From contig JANQHX010000072.1 in NCBI GenBank assembly GCA_028282465.1, positions 1 to 64,000 of the forward strand: a DNA stretch of 64,000 nucleotides, given 5' to 3'. A program made the position numbers and the translations under genes. The notes under the pieces were generated by a model, which worked only from the letters and a program-made list of their open reading frames with translations, searched no databases and was not told the DNA's origin. Below are positions 18,581-27,477 of the stretch, piece by piece. The DNA is from Gynuella sp. Lineage in GTDB: Bacteria > Pseudomonadota > Gammaproteobacteria > Pseudomonadales > Natronospirillaceae. The first letter of the stretch is position 1, and every line of letters starts with the position of its first letter.

Positions 18581-18943
18581 TTATGAAGCGGCTTTCGCTG
18601 ATCGTTCAGCCATTATCAGGCGACGTCTTACTAACACTAGAGCAACAACTCCAACCGCGAGCAACCATGTTGTACCCACCTCAATATCCAAGGTTTGATG
18701 ACTCGGAGGTGAGATGAGCTGTGTTTTTAAGGTGGAGAGCTGTTGTGGCGCCGGTACCACAGTAGTTTTGATAGATTGCTGACTTAAAGACTGAACATCA
18801 TTGTATCTTAAACTACTGGTTAGCACTGAACCATTCGCAAACGAACTTACTGAAAAAGATAATAGTACAAAGCTTAAAAAGCTGAATATTGAAGCCTTAG
18901 TAGCTAGAGATTTTAAAACAAGAATAACATTTACAGCTTTCAT
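18581..18943 (-). CDS. Small exported protein with C-terminal membrane anchor
   Basis: A 120-residue protein when started at the ATG at 18943, which has an excellent ribosome site (GGGAGGAAGG) on the minus strand; the longer frame to 18985 would translate through that site. N-terminal signal (about 15-36, ending SSFANG), a Gln/Ser/Thr-rich middle, then TTWLLAVGVVALVLVRRR, one hydrophobic helix ending in a basic cluster. This tripartite end (short motif, helix, Arg cluster) recalls protein-sorting tails such as PEP-CTERM or GlyGly-CTERM, but the Pro-Glu-Pro or Gly-Gly signature is absent and 14 residues follow the arginines. Function unknown. Confidence 0.5.
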   Translation of the reverse strand: MKAVNVILVLKSLATKASIFSFLSFVLLSFSVSSFANGSVLTSSLRYNDVQSLSQQSIKTTVVPAPQQLSTLKTQLISPPSHQTLDIEVGTTWLLAVGVVALVLVRRRLIMAERSAKAAS

Positions 18944-19413
18944 ATTTCCTTCCTCCCTGGAAGCAGCATCTATGTCGTGAGGCACATTAACACTGTAATG
19001 AGTCCATTATGTTACTAGAAATGTTGAATATTATTTCTGAACAAATATTCCTTTTAACTAACTTAAGGTTAACATTAGATTAGTTTAAATATTTTGGCAG
19101 TAAAAATAACTCGACTTACAAAGATAGAGGCAAAATCCTACAAGACTCATACATACTATTAGAAAATGTTTATACAGTTTTTCTGATACTCGACTTTGCT
19201 GACACAACAAAGCTGTTTTATTAATATTCTCGAACAAGTAAATTAACTATAAAGCCTTTATCATAACCCTAATATAATTCTTATTTCTTTCAATCATTAC
19301 TTTAGAAACAATTAGTTTACTCTAATTCTTGAGAATCTCGACTGGTTGGTTTTCTGGTATGTCCAGTTGATGCAGACTTCGATTGTTAACGATTCAACTA
19401 GAGAACTATCACA
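18944..19413. other. AT-rich divergent promoter region upstream of cysK
   Basis: About 470 bases between the divergent small anchored-protein gene and cysK. It must hold both promoters. The sequence is AT-rich with no open frame of note; I see no riboswitch-like or clear CysB-type element that I could defend. Confidence 0.5.
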
Positions 19414-20325
19414 ATGAAGTATAACAATATACTTGAAACCATTGGCAAAACGCCGGTTATTCGAGTCAATCATCTCTTCAGAAACGATATTGAAGTCTGG
19501 ATGAAAACAGAAAAATTCAATCCAGGTGGCAGTATTAAAGACCGTATTGCACTAGCCATGATAGAGCAAGCCGAACAGGGTGGTCACCTAAACACAGACT
19601 CCGTTATCGTTGAGCCAACATCAGGTAACACTGGGGTTGGTTTGGCAATGGTCTGTGCTGCTAAGGGATACAGACTGATTCTTTGCATGCCGGAATCATT
19701 CAGCATCGAACGCAGAAAGATCATGACAGCCTACGGCGCTGAACTGGTATTAACGCCAAAGGACAAAGGCATGGCAGGTGCGATTAATCAGGCTGAAGAG
19801 TTGGTTTCTAAAACAGACAATGCCTGGATGCCACAACAATTCAAAAACCCAGCAAATGTTCAGGTGCACAAAGACACGACCTCACAAGAGATTCTTGAAG
19901 ATTTTCCAGATGGTCTTGATTATTTGATTACTGGTGTGGGGACCGGCGGTCATATTACTGGGTGCGCAGATGTACTCAAAGATCATTACAGTGATTTAAA
20001 AGTACTTGCTGTGGAACCTGAAAAGTCTCCGGTAATTAGTGGCGGTCAAAAAGGACTGCACCGGCTTCAGGGAATTGGCGCTGGCTTTATTCCGGATAAC
20101 CTACATACAGACCTTCTAGACGGTACCGTTCAAGTTAGTGAAGAAGATGCATTCGAAATGGCAAGATTAAGTGCAAGCAAAGAAGCAAACTTTGTGGGCA
20201 TCTCTTCAGGCGCATCTTTAGCAGCAGTTAAGAAAATGGAATCTGATTTTTCTTCAGGTGCACGCATACTCATATTTAGCTATGACACTGGCGAAAGATA
20301 TTTATCTATAGAAGATTTATTTTAG
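19414..20325 (+). CDS. cysK: Cysteine synthase A (O-acetylserine sulfhydrylase)
   Basis: PLP enzyme that makes L-cysteine from O-acetylserine and sulfide, 303 residues. The PLP lysine is in [13 protein letters not shown] (about residue 42), the substrate Asn loop is [11 protein letters not shown], the phosphate-binding GTGGH follows VGVGTGG-type sequence, and [11 protein letters not shown] is a strong CysK signature. Length and motifs favour CysK over CysM or cystathionine beta-synthase, though the start [18 protein letters not shown] is shared by the family. Single gene, with a TGGGCCA/TGGCCCA hairpin (20338-20357) just downstream. Cytosolic. Confidence 0.93.
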   Translation: MKYNNILETIGKTPVIRVNHLFRNDIEVWMKTEKFNPGGSIKDRIALAMIEQAEQGGHLNTDSVIVEPTSGNTGVGLAMVCAAKGYRLILCMPESFSIERRKIMTAYGAELVLTPKDKGMAGAINQAEELVSKTDNAWMPQQFKNPANVQVHKDTTSQEILEDFPDGLDYLITGVGTGGHITGCADVLKDHYSDLKVLAVEPEKSPVISGGQKGLHRLQGIGAGFIPDNLHTDLLDGTVQVSEEDAFEMARLSASKEANFVGISSGASLAAVKKMESDFSSGARILIFSYDTGERYLSIEDLF

Positions 20326-20821
20326 ACAAAATTATCTTGGGCCATAACGTTGGCCCACATACTTCAGAAACATCCTTATTTATTAAACTCTTCCATAAAT
20401 CTGTCAATAAATACTTACATGCCCTTAACCTTGATTAAAGGCTTTAACATTTTCAAATTACAATTCACAAGGATGAAATATTCTTGTGCCCATGAGATTT
20501 TGTGAAACGAATCGTGATGAGCAAATATATTAAACAGACGAACCCCTTATCTCACCCATTTTTAAAATAAATTATATTAGTTTTCTAGGTGCACAGTACG
20601 AAATGGTCGCTTAATTCGTCATATAAATATTGATATCTAGAGATGGGACATTCACTCTTTTTCCTTAACCCAACTCATATTGTCTAATTTTTATTTGATT
20701 AAGCTACCAATTTGTCTTCTCATCTTCTTAGCTTTTTAAAACAACAATAGAACCAAAAAGCTACCTGACTCAAACCCCAACAGACGACATTTCACCAGAA
20801 ATCTACCTGGAGGACACGACT
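20326..20821. other. Intergenic region between cysK and the acyltransferase pair
   Basis: About 495 bases. It begins with a perfect 7-bp hairpin (20338-20357) probably ending cysK. The rest is AT-rich; I find no gene or RNA that I can support. The last bases include a TGGAGGA ribosome site for the gene at 20822. Confidence 0.5.
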
Positions 20822-21286
20822 ATGTCTGACCATTATGTATCAACATTTAAGACTGGAATTCCTTGGACCTATTTTTCTACGCTAGTGATTATTTGCACCC
20901 TTGCTCTATTCACTATCAAAGTTCACAGACAAATGCTCTTACAGCTTTCAGCTGCAGAATCGCAAAGTTTCGAAGGCCATTGGGAAGGTGCATGGAATGC
21001 CGAGGTCAAATTTCACATCAAGTTTTCAGTGAACCACTTCGATAACACAGCGATGGTTGAATACCATGTCTTTGCCTATCCAAAATATAATGTGCCAGAA
21101 GGGAGATATAAGTCCGAAGCTCAACTGGTAAACAATCGAATTGAGTTTTCAGAGGACAGCTTACGCACACAATATTTCTTCGAACAGGGCCAGCTCAAAG
21201 GACTAATGTTTGGCCGGTTTAATTCAACGTCAACATTGGTCAGAATCAGTGAATCGGACTCCATTATAGGAGGCGACAATGAATAG
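20822..21286 (+). CDS. Hypothetical single-helix membrane protein
   Basis: A 154-residue protein with one transmembrane helix (about 17-38) and a short outside domain rich in beta-strand sequence (ending about residue 150). No family recognised. A good GGAGGA ribosome site precedes the ATG. Its last 8 bases overlap the start of the following acyltransferase, whose ribosome site (ATAGGAGG) is inside this gene, so translation is coupled and the two proteins probably work together at the membrane. Confidence 0.6.
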   Translation: MSDHYVSTFKTGIPWTYFSTLVIICTLALFTIKVHRQMLLQLSAAESQSFEGHWEGAWNAEVKFHIKFSVNHFDNTAMVEYHVFAYPKYNVPEGRYKSEAQLVNNRIEFSEDSLRTQYFFEQGQLKGLMFGRFNSTSTLVRISESDSIIGGDNE

Positions 21287-22448
21287 ACTCATTGGTTTTG
21301 ATGGCGCCAGAGCAATAGCCTGTATTCTTGTTTTTTGCCACCATCTTTTTCAACGTATTGATACTGATATTCCATTTATTCTCTGGTTAGAAAAAGGGGA
21401 GATAGGCGTTAGTTTATTTTTTGTTTTGTCTGGCACACTGTTGTCTTATCCATTCTGGAAAGCCTACATAGAGAAGCAACAGATGCCTAGTTTAAAGAAC
21501 TATGCACTTTTAAGATCCGCTCGAATATTACCTGCTTTTTATGTCACCTTAATAATTACTTCTGTTGTTTCAACTTGGCTAACTGAAAACCCATACGACA
21601 TTGAAAGGTTTCTTGCCGCGCTGGTATTCGTCAATCCATATCACTATGTGTCTTTTTTCCCCAACGACCTTAATCCCCCATTGTGGTCAATCGGGTTGGA
21701 AGTCAGTTGCTATGCCCTGCTTCCCTTATTGTTTTTTCCACTCTGGAAGAATGTCAGGTCTAAACCCTGGGTAGGATTGGTAGCGATTACGTTGGTGCTG
21801 ATTACCATGCAAGTTATGCATTTTGTGGCAATTGAGTTTTTTATGACAGGATCTGAGCAGAAGGGCTGGGAATATGGGGTGATAGGAGGCGCTAAAATGT
21901 GGATGCCTTATCGAAGTACTCCCGGATTCATGGGCCAATTCATATGCGGAAGTTTCGCAGCACTTGGGATCGCGATACTTCAGAAGAGGCTGGTTAAGCC
22001 ACATCTCGCATTCGATGTTATAGCAATTTTTGGATGTCTAGCCGCGTTAACTCTTGTGGGACTATATATGGAACCGGGTTTTATTAACTTTATTAGCTTA
22101 CAACCTTATTTGGCTCCGTTGGTATCACTGTTGTTTGCGTTGATTCTTTTTGCTGGGCACTTTAGCAAGTTCTTTGGTAAGTGCTTAGATAACAGATTAT
22201 TCAAACATATAGCCAAACTGTCTTTCAGCCTTTATCTATGGCATTTCTTTATTATGGAGTTGGTTAGACTGTTATGGCGTAGTGATTACGCTTATCACGG
22301 TAGTCAAGATTGGTCATTCTGGTTTGTCGCTTCAGCCGTGGTAATTTTATCAACTTATGGTATCGCCTTAATAAGTTATAAATATTTAGAAATGCCTATA
22401 TTGGCTTTAGCAAGAAATCGCCAAACAAGAACTCAGGCTTTTGCTTAA
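21279..22448 (+). CDS. Acyltransferase family 3 (OafA-like)
   Basis: A 389-residue integral membrane O-acyltransferase. Helix 1 holds the family motif (GFDGARAIACILVFCHHLFQRI with R and the conserved His pair), then GEIGVSLFFVLSGTLLSYPFW and LRSARILPAFY. SIGLEVSCYALLPLLFF is the conserved E-containing segment seen in OafA/NodX relatives (LWSLxxExxFYLL). About ten hydrophobic segments span the protein. It is translationally coupled to the upstream 154-residue protein and followed by a clear terminator. Acceptor is probably a surface glycan; not determinable here. Confidence 0.88.
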   Translation: MNRLIGFDGARAIACILVFCHHLFQRIDTDIPFILWLEKGEIGVSLFFVLSGTLLSYPFWKAYIEKQQMPSLKNYALLRSARILPAFYVTLIITSVVSTWLTENPYDIERFLAALVFVNPYHYVSFFPNDLNPPLWSIGLEVSCYALLPLLFFPLWKNVRSKPWVGLVAITLVLITMQVMHFVAIEFFMTGSEQKGWEYGVIGGAKMWMPYRSTPGFMGQFICGSFAALGIAILQKRLVKPHLAFDVIAIFGCLAALTLVGLYMEPGFINFISLQPYLAPLVSLLFALILFAGHFSKFFGKCLDNRLFKHIAKLSFSLYLWHFFIMELVRLLWRSDYAYHGSQDWSFWFVASAVVILSTYGIALISYKYLEMPILALARNRQTRTQAFA

Positions 22449-22460
22449 GTAGGATTATCG

Positions 22461-22483
22461 AGCGCCAACTGGCGCTTTTTTTC
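22461..22483 (+). terminator. Rho-independent terminator after the acyltransferase
   Basis: AGCGCCA-AC-TGGCGCT followed by seven T residues, 12 bases after the stop codon at 22448. A 7-bp GC-rich stem with a T-run is a textbook intrinsic terminator. Confidence 0.85.
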
Positions 22484-22706
22484 CAAGAGTGTTGGGGCAA
22501 CTTAACACTCTGCTCACCTAAACATCACTGACAATAGTGGTCACATTGTTACCAATTTGAGTATAAAGTCACAATTTTTACTCAACTTAACGGTATTTTA
22601 TGTCAAAAAGCTTTAAACTCCTTCGCATTAATAAAAACAAAAAATAACAGACTCGAGCTCCATCCTCTGGATATACCTCGGGACTATCACATATTCGGAG
22701 TTAGTC

Positions 22707-24575
22707 ATGACAATTCCAAGCGCCCGCCGCTGGGCTTTACCTCTGTGCGTTTTTATTCTCGGTGTATTTGTATTAGGAAGGGCTTGGGCATTTTGTCCCA
22801 GCACTCTTGATTTGAACGATTCTTCATTGGACACTGGTGTGGCGTATGTGAATACAGAGTCAGATATCAGTTCAATCGATTCTTTCCTCACTCTTAGAGA
22901 AGCAGTGGCAGAAGTACAAAACAACGAGAGCTGTAATTTCGTTCAATTTAATGACGGCATCACTGCCATTGAGTTAGAAGAAAAAATAGAAATCATCGAA
23001 GAAGTAAATATTGTCGCTCCAGAGACCAAAATCACTCTAACCATTAACCAGACCAGTCAACCAATCTTCGATGTGAAAGAAGACGTTAGGGCGTTTCTAG
23101 AAAATCTTATTTACGATGGCCAAAGCTTGGATAGAAGAAGCCCCTTGGTGGTTAGTGGCAGAAACTCCGAGCTAATCATTAACTCATCCATCTTCAGAAA
23201 CTCCAACACTATTGGTTTCACAGATCAGAATAAGCTGTTTTATATCGGGGCAATAAATGCTACAAACTCAGAAGTGGTAGATGTGTTTGATACCATCTTT
23301 GAAAACAATAATGCTTCACAAGGTGCGGCAATCTGGGCTCGAAACACTGACATAAAGGTTAGTATGAGCTCTTTCACCAATAACCATACCTATGACTCAG
23401 ACACCCTCACAAGCAACGGTGGTGGGGCAATTTATTCTAGCGCTGGCAATGGTGCATACACTCTAGATATTATGGATTCAGTGTTTGATGGCAACACAGC
23501 GTTTTATGGTGGCGCGGTATTTATTAATGGCCCAGGGATTCGATCACTAATTCGCAACTCTACTTTCTCAAACAATCAAGCTCTGGGTAATGGGACAGTA
23601 GTAAAAGGGGCTGGTGGTGCGTTCTACGCTTATCTTTATTCTGAACAGTCCTTTGTGAATTTTGTTCAAAATACAGTCTCAGGTAACAGTTCTGTTGGCA
23701 CTGATGGCGGTGCTGTGTACCTCAGACATGCAGATGTGAATCAGCAGCTTAATTCGATTTTTGCTCACAATACTTTCTATAACAACTACTCAAACTCCGG
23801 TACTGGTAGTGATGCAATTTATTTCAGCACTGCAAACAAACAGCAAGGATCTTTGAACCTTACCCATAACATCATTGCTAAGTCAGATCTTAGTGCAAAC
23901 CATGACGTAACAGTGTTGAGTGAATTACGCTGCGATGACTACAACTATATGTATTTACCTGGAGTCCCTAGCTCAGCCGATGAGGAGTGCTTTGGCTACA
24001 CAGACGATGCTATGGCAACGGTTAATTTATTACCCTTGGCTATTAATGGCGCAACAGCCACCAAAACTCATATGCCGAATCCAGACGACATTGATGTAGT
24101 TGGGGCCGGTGACCCAGAGTTTTACGACGACATTCTCAGAGGCTATGAACTCAACTGGCAGGACCAAAACACTAACCACAGAGTAGATGGGGTGATTGAT
24201 TTGGGCGCAGTAGAAATACAAAAAGGGGACGAGCCGGTTATCGGTGATGAACCACCTGATCTTGGGACTGGAACCGAAACTGACACCAATACAGACACAG
24301 GTACTTCAACGAATACGGGAACCGGAACAGGCACTGACACAGGAACCGGCACATCAACAAATACTGGAACCGGAACGGCTACAGGCACTGGATCATCAAC
24401 GAATACAGAAACGTCTACCAGCACCGAAACGGATACCGGTGGCGGCAGCGCTCCTGACTCAGGATCTTCTGGTAGTGGTTCATCATCCGGTGGAGGTTCT
24501 AGCGGCGGCGGTTCCTTTGGTTGGTTATTGCTCAGCTTATTGCTGTTACCATTTTTGAGAAGACGAAGCGTTTAA
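22707..24575 (+). CDS. Beta-helix surface protein with CSLREA-type start and GlyGly-CTERM-like tail
   Basis: A 622-residue exported protein. Signal peptide about 1-28. Soon after, the sequence SFLTLREAVAEVQ matches the CSLREA-type motif that heads right-handed beta-helix proteins, and the body (about 60-500) has the Asn/Gly-rich ladder pattern (SSFTNN, GGAIYSS, NSTFSNNQ, GGAVYLRH) of polymorphic outer-membrane-protein and pectate-lyase-like helices. Residues about 515-585 are a Thr/Gly/Asn/Glu repeat linker. The protein ends with Gly/Ser runs, GGGSFGWLLLSLLLLPFLRRR, matching a GlyGly-CTERM sorting tail used with rhombosortase and type II secretion. Likely a large cell-surface or released adhesin-like protein. 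Ribosome site GGAG about 7 bases upstream. Confidence 0.8.
   Translation: MTIPSARRWALPLCVFILGVFVLGRAWAFCPSTLDLNDSSLDTGVAYVNTESDISSIDSFLTLREAVAEVQNNESCNFVQFNDGITAIELEEKIEIIEEVNIVAPETKITLTINQTSQPIFDVKEDVRAFLENLIYDGQSLDRRSPLVVSGRNSELIINSSIFRNSNTIGFTDQNKLFYIGAINATNSEVVDVFDTIFENNNASQGAAIWARNTDIKVSMSSFTNNHTYDSDTLTSNGGGAIYSSAGNGAYTLDIMDSVFDGNTAFYGGAVFINGPGIRSLIRNSTFSNNQALGNGTVVKGAGGAFYAYLYSEQSFVNFVQNTVSGNSSVGTDGGAVYLRHADVNQQLNSIFAHNTFYNNYSNSGTGSDAIYFSTANKQQGSLNLTHNIIAKSDLSANHDVTVLSELRCDDYNYMYLPGVPSSADEECFGYTDDAMATVNLLPLAINGATATKTHMPNPDDIDVVGAGDPEFYDDILRGYELNWQDQNTNHRVDGVIDLGAVEIQKGDEPVIGDEPPDLGTGTETDTNTDTGTSTNTGTGTGTDTGTGTSTNTGTGTATGTGSSTNTETSTSTETDTGGGSAPDSGSSGSGSSSGGGSSGGGSFGWLLLSLLLLPFLRRRSV
24265..24445 (+). 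repeat. Thr-rich linker coding repeat
   Basis: Degenerate tandem units of the form ACNGGNACN and ACNAAYACN encode Thr-Gly and Thr-Asn dipeptides in the linker of the beta-helix protein. Such arrays slip easily, so linker length may vary between strains. The complementary strand also stays open (Val/Pro-rich) simply because of the repeat. Confidence 0.8.
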
Positions 24576-24605
24576 AATAGAAACCACTCTTCAAAAGCTA
24601 TAAAA

Positions 24606-24624
24606 ACTCCCGCATTAGCGGGAG
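24606..24624 (+). terminator. Hairpin terminator after the beta-helix gene
   Basis: ACTCCCGC-ATTA-GCGGGAGT forms an 8-bp stem followed by CTGTTT. It lies about 30 bases after the stop and between convergent genes. Confidence 0.7.
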
Positions 24625-24714
24625 TCTGTTTCAAGGAGCTTTGTAAGATAACTTTCTCTGAACAACCGCAAAGTTCTTACATAAATGGCTCTTAGCTGAT
24701 AACCAGCTTTTGAT

Positions 24715-25476
24715 TTAAAGGTCTAAGTCGTAGTCGATTGCTACACCACAATGTGGAGATAGGCGGGGTTCCGCAATAATACTCACGCTATCAATATACG
24801 GAGCTAAGTCTGGCGTGATGAGTTGATAATCAACTCGAAGTCCATTTCTCTGAGCCTCATCATATGGCCACCAAGTATGCTGCAGTTCCTTTTTGTTTAG
24901 CTGTCTAAAGCAATCGACATATCCCAACGGGCCGGTCACCTGGTCCATCCAAGCGCGTTCTTCTGGTAAGAAACCCGGCGTTCTTTGCATTTGTTCCCAG
25001 TTACCCAAATCGATTGTTTTGTGAGCGACATGAAGAGTGCCACAAAATATATAATCTCTTCTCTTACGACGGGTTTTTTTCAAATGAGCTTTAAACTGTT
25101 CTAAGAATTCCAACTTTGGCTCAAGATCATCCTCATCTCGTGCCCAAGGTGCTAAAAAAGTACCTATGCTAAAACGGTCAAAGTCTGCCTGTATAAATCT
25201 TCCTTCAATATCGCATTTTGGAAAACCTAATCCTCGGATAATAGCTTTAGGCATGACTCGGCTATATATTCCAACACCACTAAAACCATCTTCTTCTGCG
25301 TCAAAGAAAAAGCCATTCCAACCATCAAGCTCTAAAAGATTTTCTGGAATTTGATATTCCTTAGCGCGCAAATCCTGAACACATACTACGTCAGCATCTG
25401 TGCTTTGCATCCACTCTACGAACCCACGTTCGGCAGCGTTTTCAATTCCGTTTAAGTTCAGGGTTACAATCTTCAT
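24715..25476 (-). CDS. crc: Crc catabolite repression control protein (ExoIII-like fold)
   Basis: A 253-residue exonuclease III/EEP-fold protein that I identify as Crc, the Hfq partner in translational carbon catabolite repression of pseudomonads. It has the Crc-specific form of the ExoIII motifs: VQDLRAK where nucleases have QE-TK (D35 for the metal-binding Glu), CGTLHVAH (147-149) where nucleases have GDxN, RVDYQL, and SPHCGV where nucleases have SDH. PGFLPEERAWMDQV and the NW before it are close to Pseudomonas Crc as I remember it. The loss of catalytic carboxylates argues against a working ExoIII. It is divergent from pyrE, the arrangement known in Pseudomonas. An automatic annotation would likely call it xth. 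Confidence 0.82.
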   Translation of the reverse strand: MKIVTLNLNGIENAAERGFVEWMQSTDADVVCVQDLRAKEYQIPENLLELDGWNGFFFDAEEDGFSGVGIYSRVMPKAIIRGLGFPKCDIEGRFIQADFDRFSIGTFLAPWARDEDDLEPKLEFLEQFKAHLKKTRRKRRDYIFCGTLHVAHKTIDLGNWEQMQRTPGFLPEERAWMDQVTGPLGYVDCFRQLNKKELQHTWWPYDEAQRNGLRVDYQLITPDLAPYIDSVSIIAEPRLSPHCGVAIDYDLDL

Positions 25477-25582
25477 TCAATATTCCGAATTTTCAGGCGC
25501 GGGTATATTACTTGAACCGGCAGTCTTTTTGGATATTTGTATTTAAATTTCTAATCGACCGGTTTCAATATTGTTTAATAGT

Positions 25583-25588
25583 TATAAT
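25583..25588 (+). promoter_or_regulatory. Probable -10 element of the pyrE promoter
   Basis: A perfect TATAAT lies about 98 bases upstream of the pyrE ATG in the crc/pyrE divergent region. No convincing TTGACA is found at the ideal distance, so this is a tentative site. Confidence 0.4.
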
Positions 25589-25685
25589 GTCGCTATTACA
25601 GTGCAATTTTCTGGCCTGACAGTATTTAGGGTTGGTTGTACTTGTTTAAACATCATCATTCTTTTTTCTAAGAGATAGTACATTT

Positions 25686-26330
25686 ATGGAGACATATCAA
25701 AAAGAGTTTATTGAGTTTGCTCTTGACCAAGGGGTATTGAAGTTTGGCGAATTTACCCTTAAGTCGGGTCGCAGTAGCCCATATTTCTTTAACGCAGGCT
25801 TGTTTAAAGACGGTGAGGCGATGGCCAAATTAGGGCATTTTTATGCAAGCGCCTTAGAAAACTCAACTCTTGAATATGACCTTTTGTTCGGCCCAGCCTA
25901 TAAAGGCATTCCCTTAGCAACCGCAACGTCGGTTTCTCTTTTTAGAGATTTTAATAAGAACATTCCTTACGTATTTAACCGAAAAGAGAAGAAAGATCAT
26001 GGCGAAGGCGGTCAATTAGTAGGCTCCGCTCTCGAAGGAAAAGCATTAATCATTGATGATGTCATCACAGCAGGAACGGCTATCAGAGAAGTGTTTGATA
26101 TCGTGGCGCCATTTAAAGACGCTCAAATTTCCGGGGTCTTAATTGCTCTCGATCGACAAGAAAAGGGCTCGGGTGATTTTTCAGCTATTCAAGAAGTAGA
26201 GCAAGATTTCAACGTTCCTGTCGTTAGCATTATCAAACTAGAACACTTGTTAAGCTATTTGGAAAATGATGAGTCCCTCAGCAAATATGCTGAAGCCGTC
26301 TCTAACTATCGTGATAAATATGGCATTTAG
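25686..26330 (+). CDS. pyrE: Orotate phosphoribosyltransferase
   Basis: Joins orotate and PRPP to give OMP in pyrimidine synthesis, 214 residues (E. coli 213). Start [23 protein letters not shown] and [16 protein letters not shown] are family hallmarks. The flexible catalytic loop [11 protein letters not shown] and the PRPP motif [16 protein letters not shown] (about 118-133) are intact. Cytosolic dimer. Divergent from crc with about 210 bases between them. Confidence 0.97.
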   Translation: METYQKEFIEFALDQGVLKFGEFTLKSGRSSPYFFNAGLFKDGEAMAKLGHFYASALENSTLEYDLLFGPAYKGIPLATATSVSLFRDFNKNIPYVFNRKEKKDHGEGGQLVGSALEGKALIIDDVITAGTAIREVFDIVAPFKDAQISGVLIALDRQEKGSGDFSAIQEVEQDFNVPVVSIIKLEHLLSYLENDESLSKYAEAVSNYRDKYGI

Positions 26331-26761
26331 AGTATTCAAGATATTTTAGCAGCACCGCTTCTGTTGACCCCTAGGCAAGACAGATGAGCACCTAGTAACC
26401 GCCTATAAAGGCTGCTGTTGTTTACTAACGCAGCCAGCCTTCCAAAGACTGTTTCATACGACGAGCTTCATATAATAGTCATGAAACATGTGCTAGAAGT
26501 TAATGCTCGATACAATAAGCTGACTAAAAACAAGCCTGCCAAGCAACCTCCCCACTGCAACAAAGTCGACCTAACATCGACAGAATGACCACCAACCTTC
26601 AATCCATAAGCTGAAGCCAAAGTGCTGATCTTGCTAGTACCAACTCAATTGTGAAAATGAGTAATTGTTCAAACCACAAATTAGTTTCTCCGGTCGACCC
26701 ACAGACCTAAGCTTGATAGGCTTAAATCAAGTAGTAATAGATAATTTCAGGACATGAGCTT
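26331..26761. other. Intergenic region downstream of pyrE
   Basis: About 430 bases. A 35-codon open frame (from 26481) preceded by a TATAAT-like string at about 26470 is the only thing of note and has no recognisable product or ribosome site, so it is not called. No clear terminator or RNA gene seen; a small regulatory RNA cannot be excluded. Confidence 0.4.
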
Positions 26762-27379
26762 ATGAGTTTCAGCAAGCAGTTCTTCGCAGCGGCAACCTTG
26801 ATGAGTTTACTATCATCTGTCGCAGTGGCTGGAGCAACATTTTATCGGTACACAGACGAAAACGGCACTGTTGTCATGGACTCCAGCATACCTCCAGAAT
26901 ACGTTCGAGGTGGCTATACTGTTCTTGATGAAAATGGCGTTGTCATCAGAGTAGTAGAACCTGCTCTTTCCGATGAAGAACAGGCTCTGAAAAAAGCCTC
27001 TGAAAGAGCAGCGGAGCTTCAAGCTGCCAGAGATAAAGAACTACTGCGGCTTTATCGAAATGGTAAAGATGTTGATCGTGCCATGAACACCTGGATGGAG
27101 CGGTTGGACGTTGAAATCAGCCTCATTAGAAACCAACACTCAGTGAAAAAAGCTGACCTTACCGATCTACAAGTCGAAGCCGCTAATTTGGAGCGCGCAG
27201 GGAAGGACGTACCTGCCGACCTTCTAGATGCCATGGCAGCCATCCAAGTTGAGTTGGATGGCTATATTTCAGATATTGAAGACATTGAAAAGCGCAAAGA
27301 AAGCGACCGAGGCATGTTTGAACGTGATAGGGTCAGGGTTCAGCAACTGGTTGATGAAAAATTTGGTAATCGTAACTAA
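26762..27379 (+). CDS. DUF4124 domain exported coiled-coil protein
   Basis: A 205-residue protein with a signal peptide (1-23, ending VAVAGA) and an N-terminal DUF4124 module (about 25-65: TFYRYTDENGTVVMDSSIPPE). These YKWxDxxGxxxYSDxPP-like modules are common in gammaproteobacterial periplasmic proteins of unknown role. The remainder (about 75-205) is highly charged and helical, probably coiled coil (EEQALKKASERAAELQAARD). Single-gene transcript closed by a strong terminator. Function unknown. Confidence 0.75.
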   Translation: MSFSKQFFAAATLMSLLSSVAVAGATFYRYTDENGTVVMDSSIPPEYVRGGYTVLDENGVVIRVVEPALSDEEQALKKASERAAELQAARDKELLRLYRNGKDVDRAMNTWMERLDVEISLIRNQHSVKKADLTDLQVEAANLERAGKDVPADLLDAMAAIQVELDGYISDIEDIEKRKESDRGMFERDRVRVQQLVDEKFGNRN

Positions 27380-27388
27380 GTAATCATT

Positions 27389-27416
27389 GTTCAACCGACT
27401 CGGTTGAACTTTTTTA
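27389..27416 (+). terminator. Rho-independent terminator after the DUF4124 gene
   Basis: GTTCAACCG-ACT-CGGTTGAAC with a 9-bp perfect stem followed by six T residues, 10 bases after the stop codon. Confidence 0.9.
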
Positions 27417-27477
27417 GTTTTCTCGCATCTGAGTACTGCCCTTGAGCTTCCGCTCACAGATTCACTAATTGAGGCTT

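Noticed and set aside
24143-24424. Val/Pro-rich open frame on the minus strand opposite the Thr linker
   Set aside because: It is the mirror of the repeat coding for Thr-Gly; no stops appear because of the repeat, not because it is a gene.
24715-25476. Active exonuclease III (xth)
   Set aside because: The catalytic GDxN and SDH motifs are replaced, and the sequence follows Crc-specific patterns.
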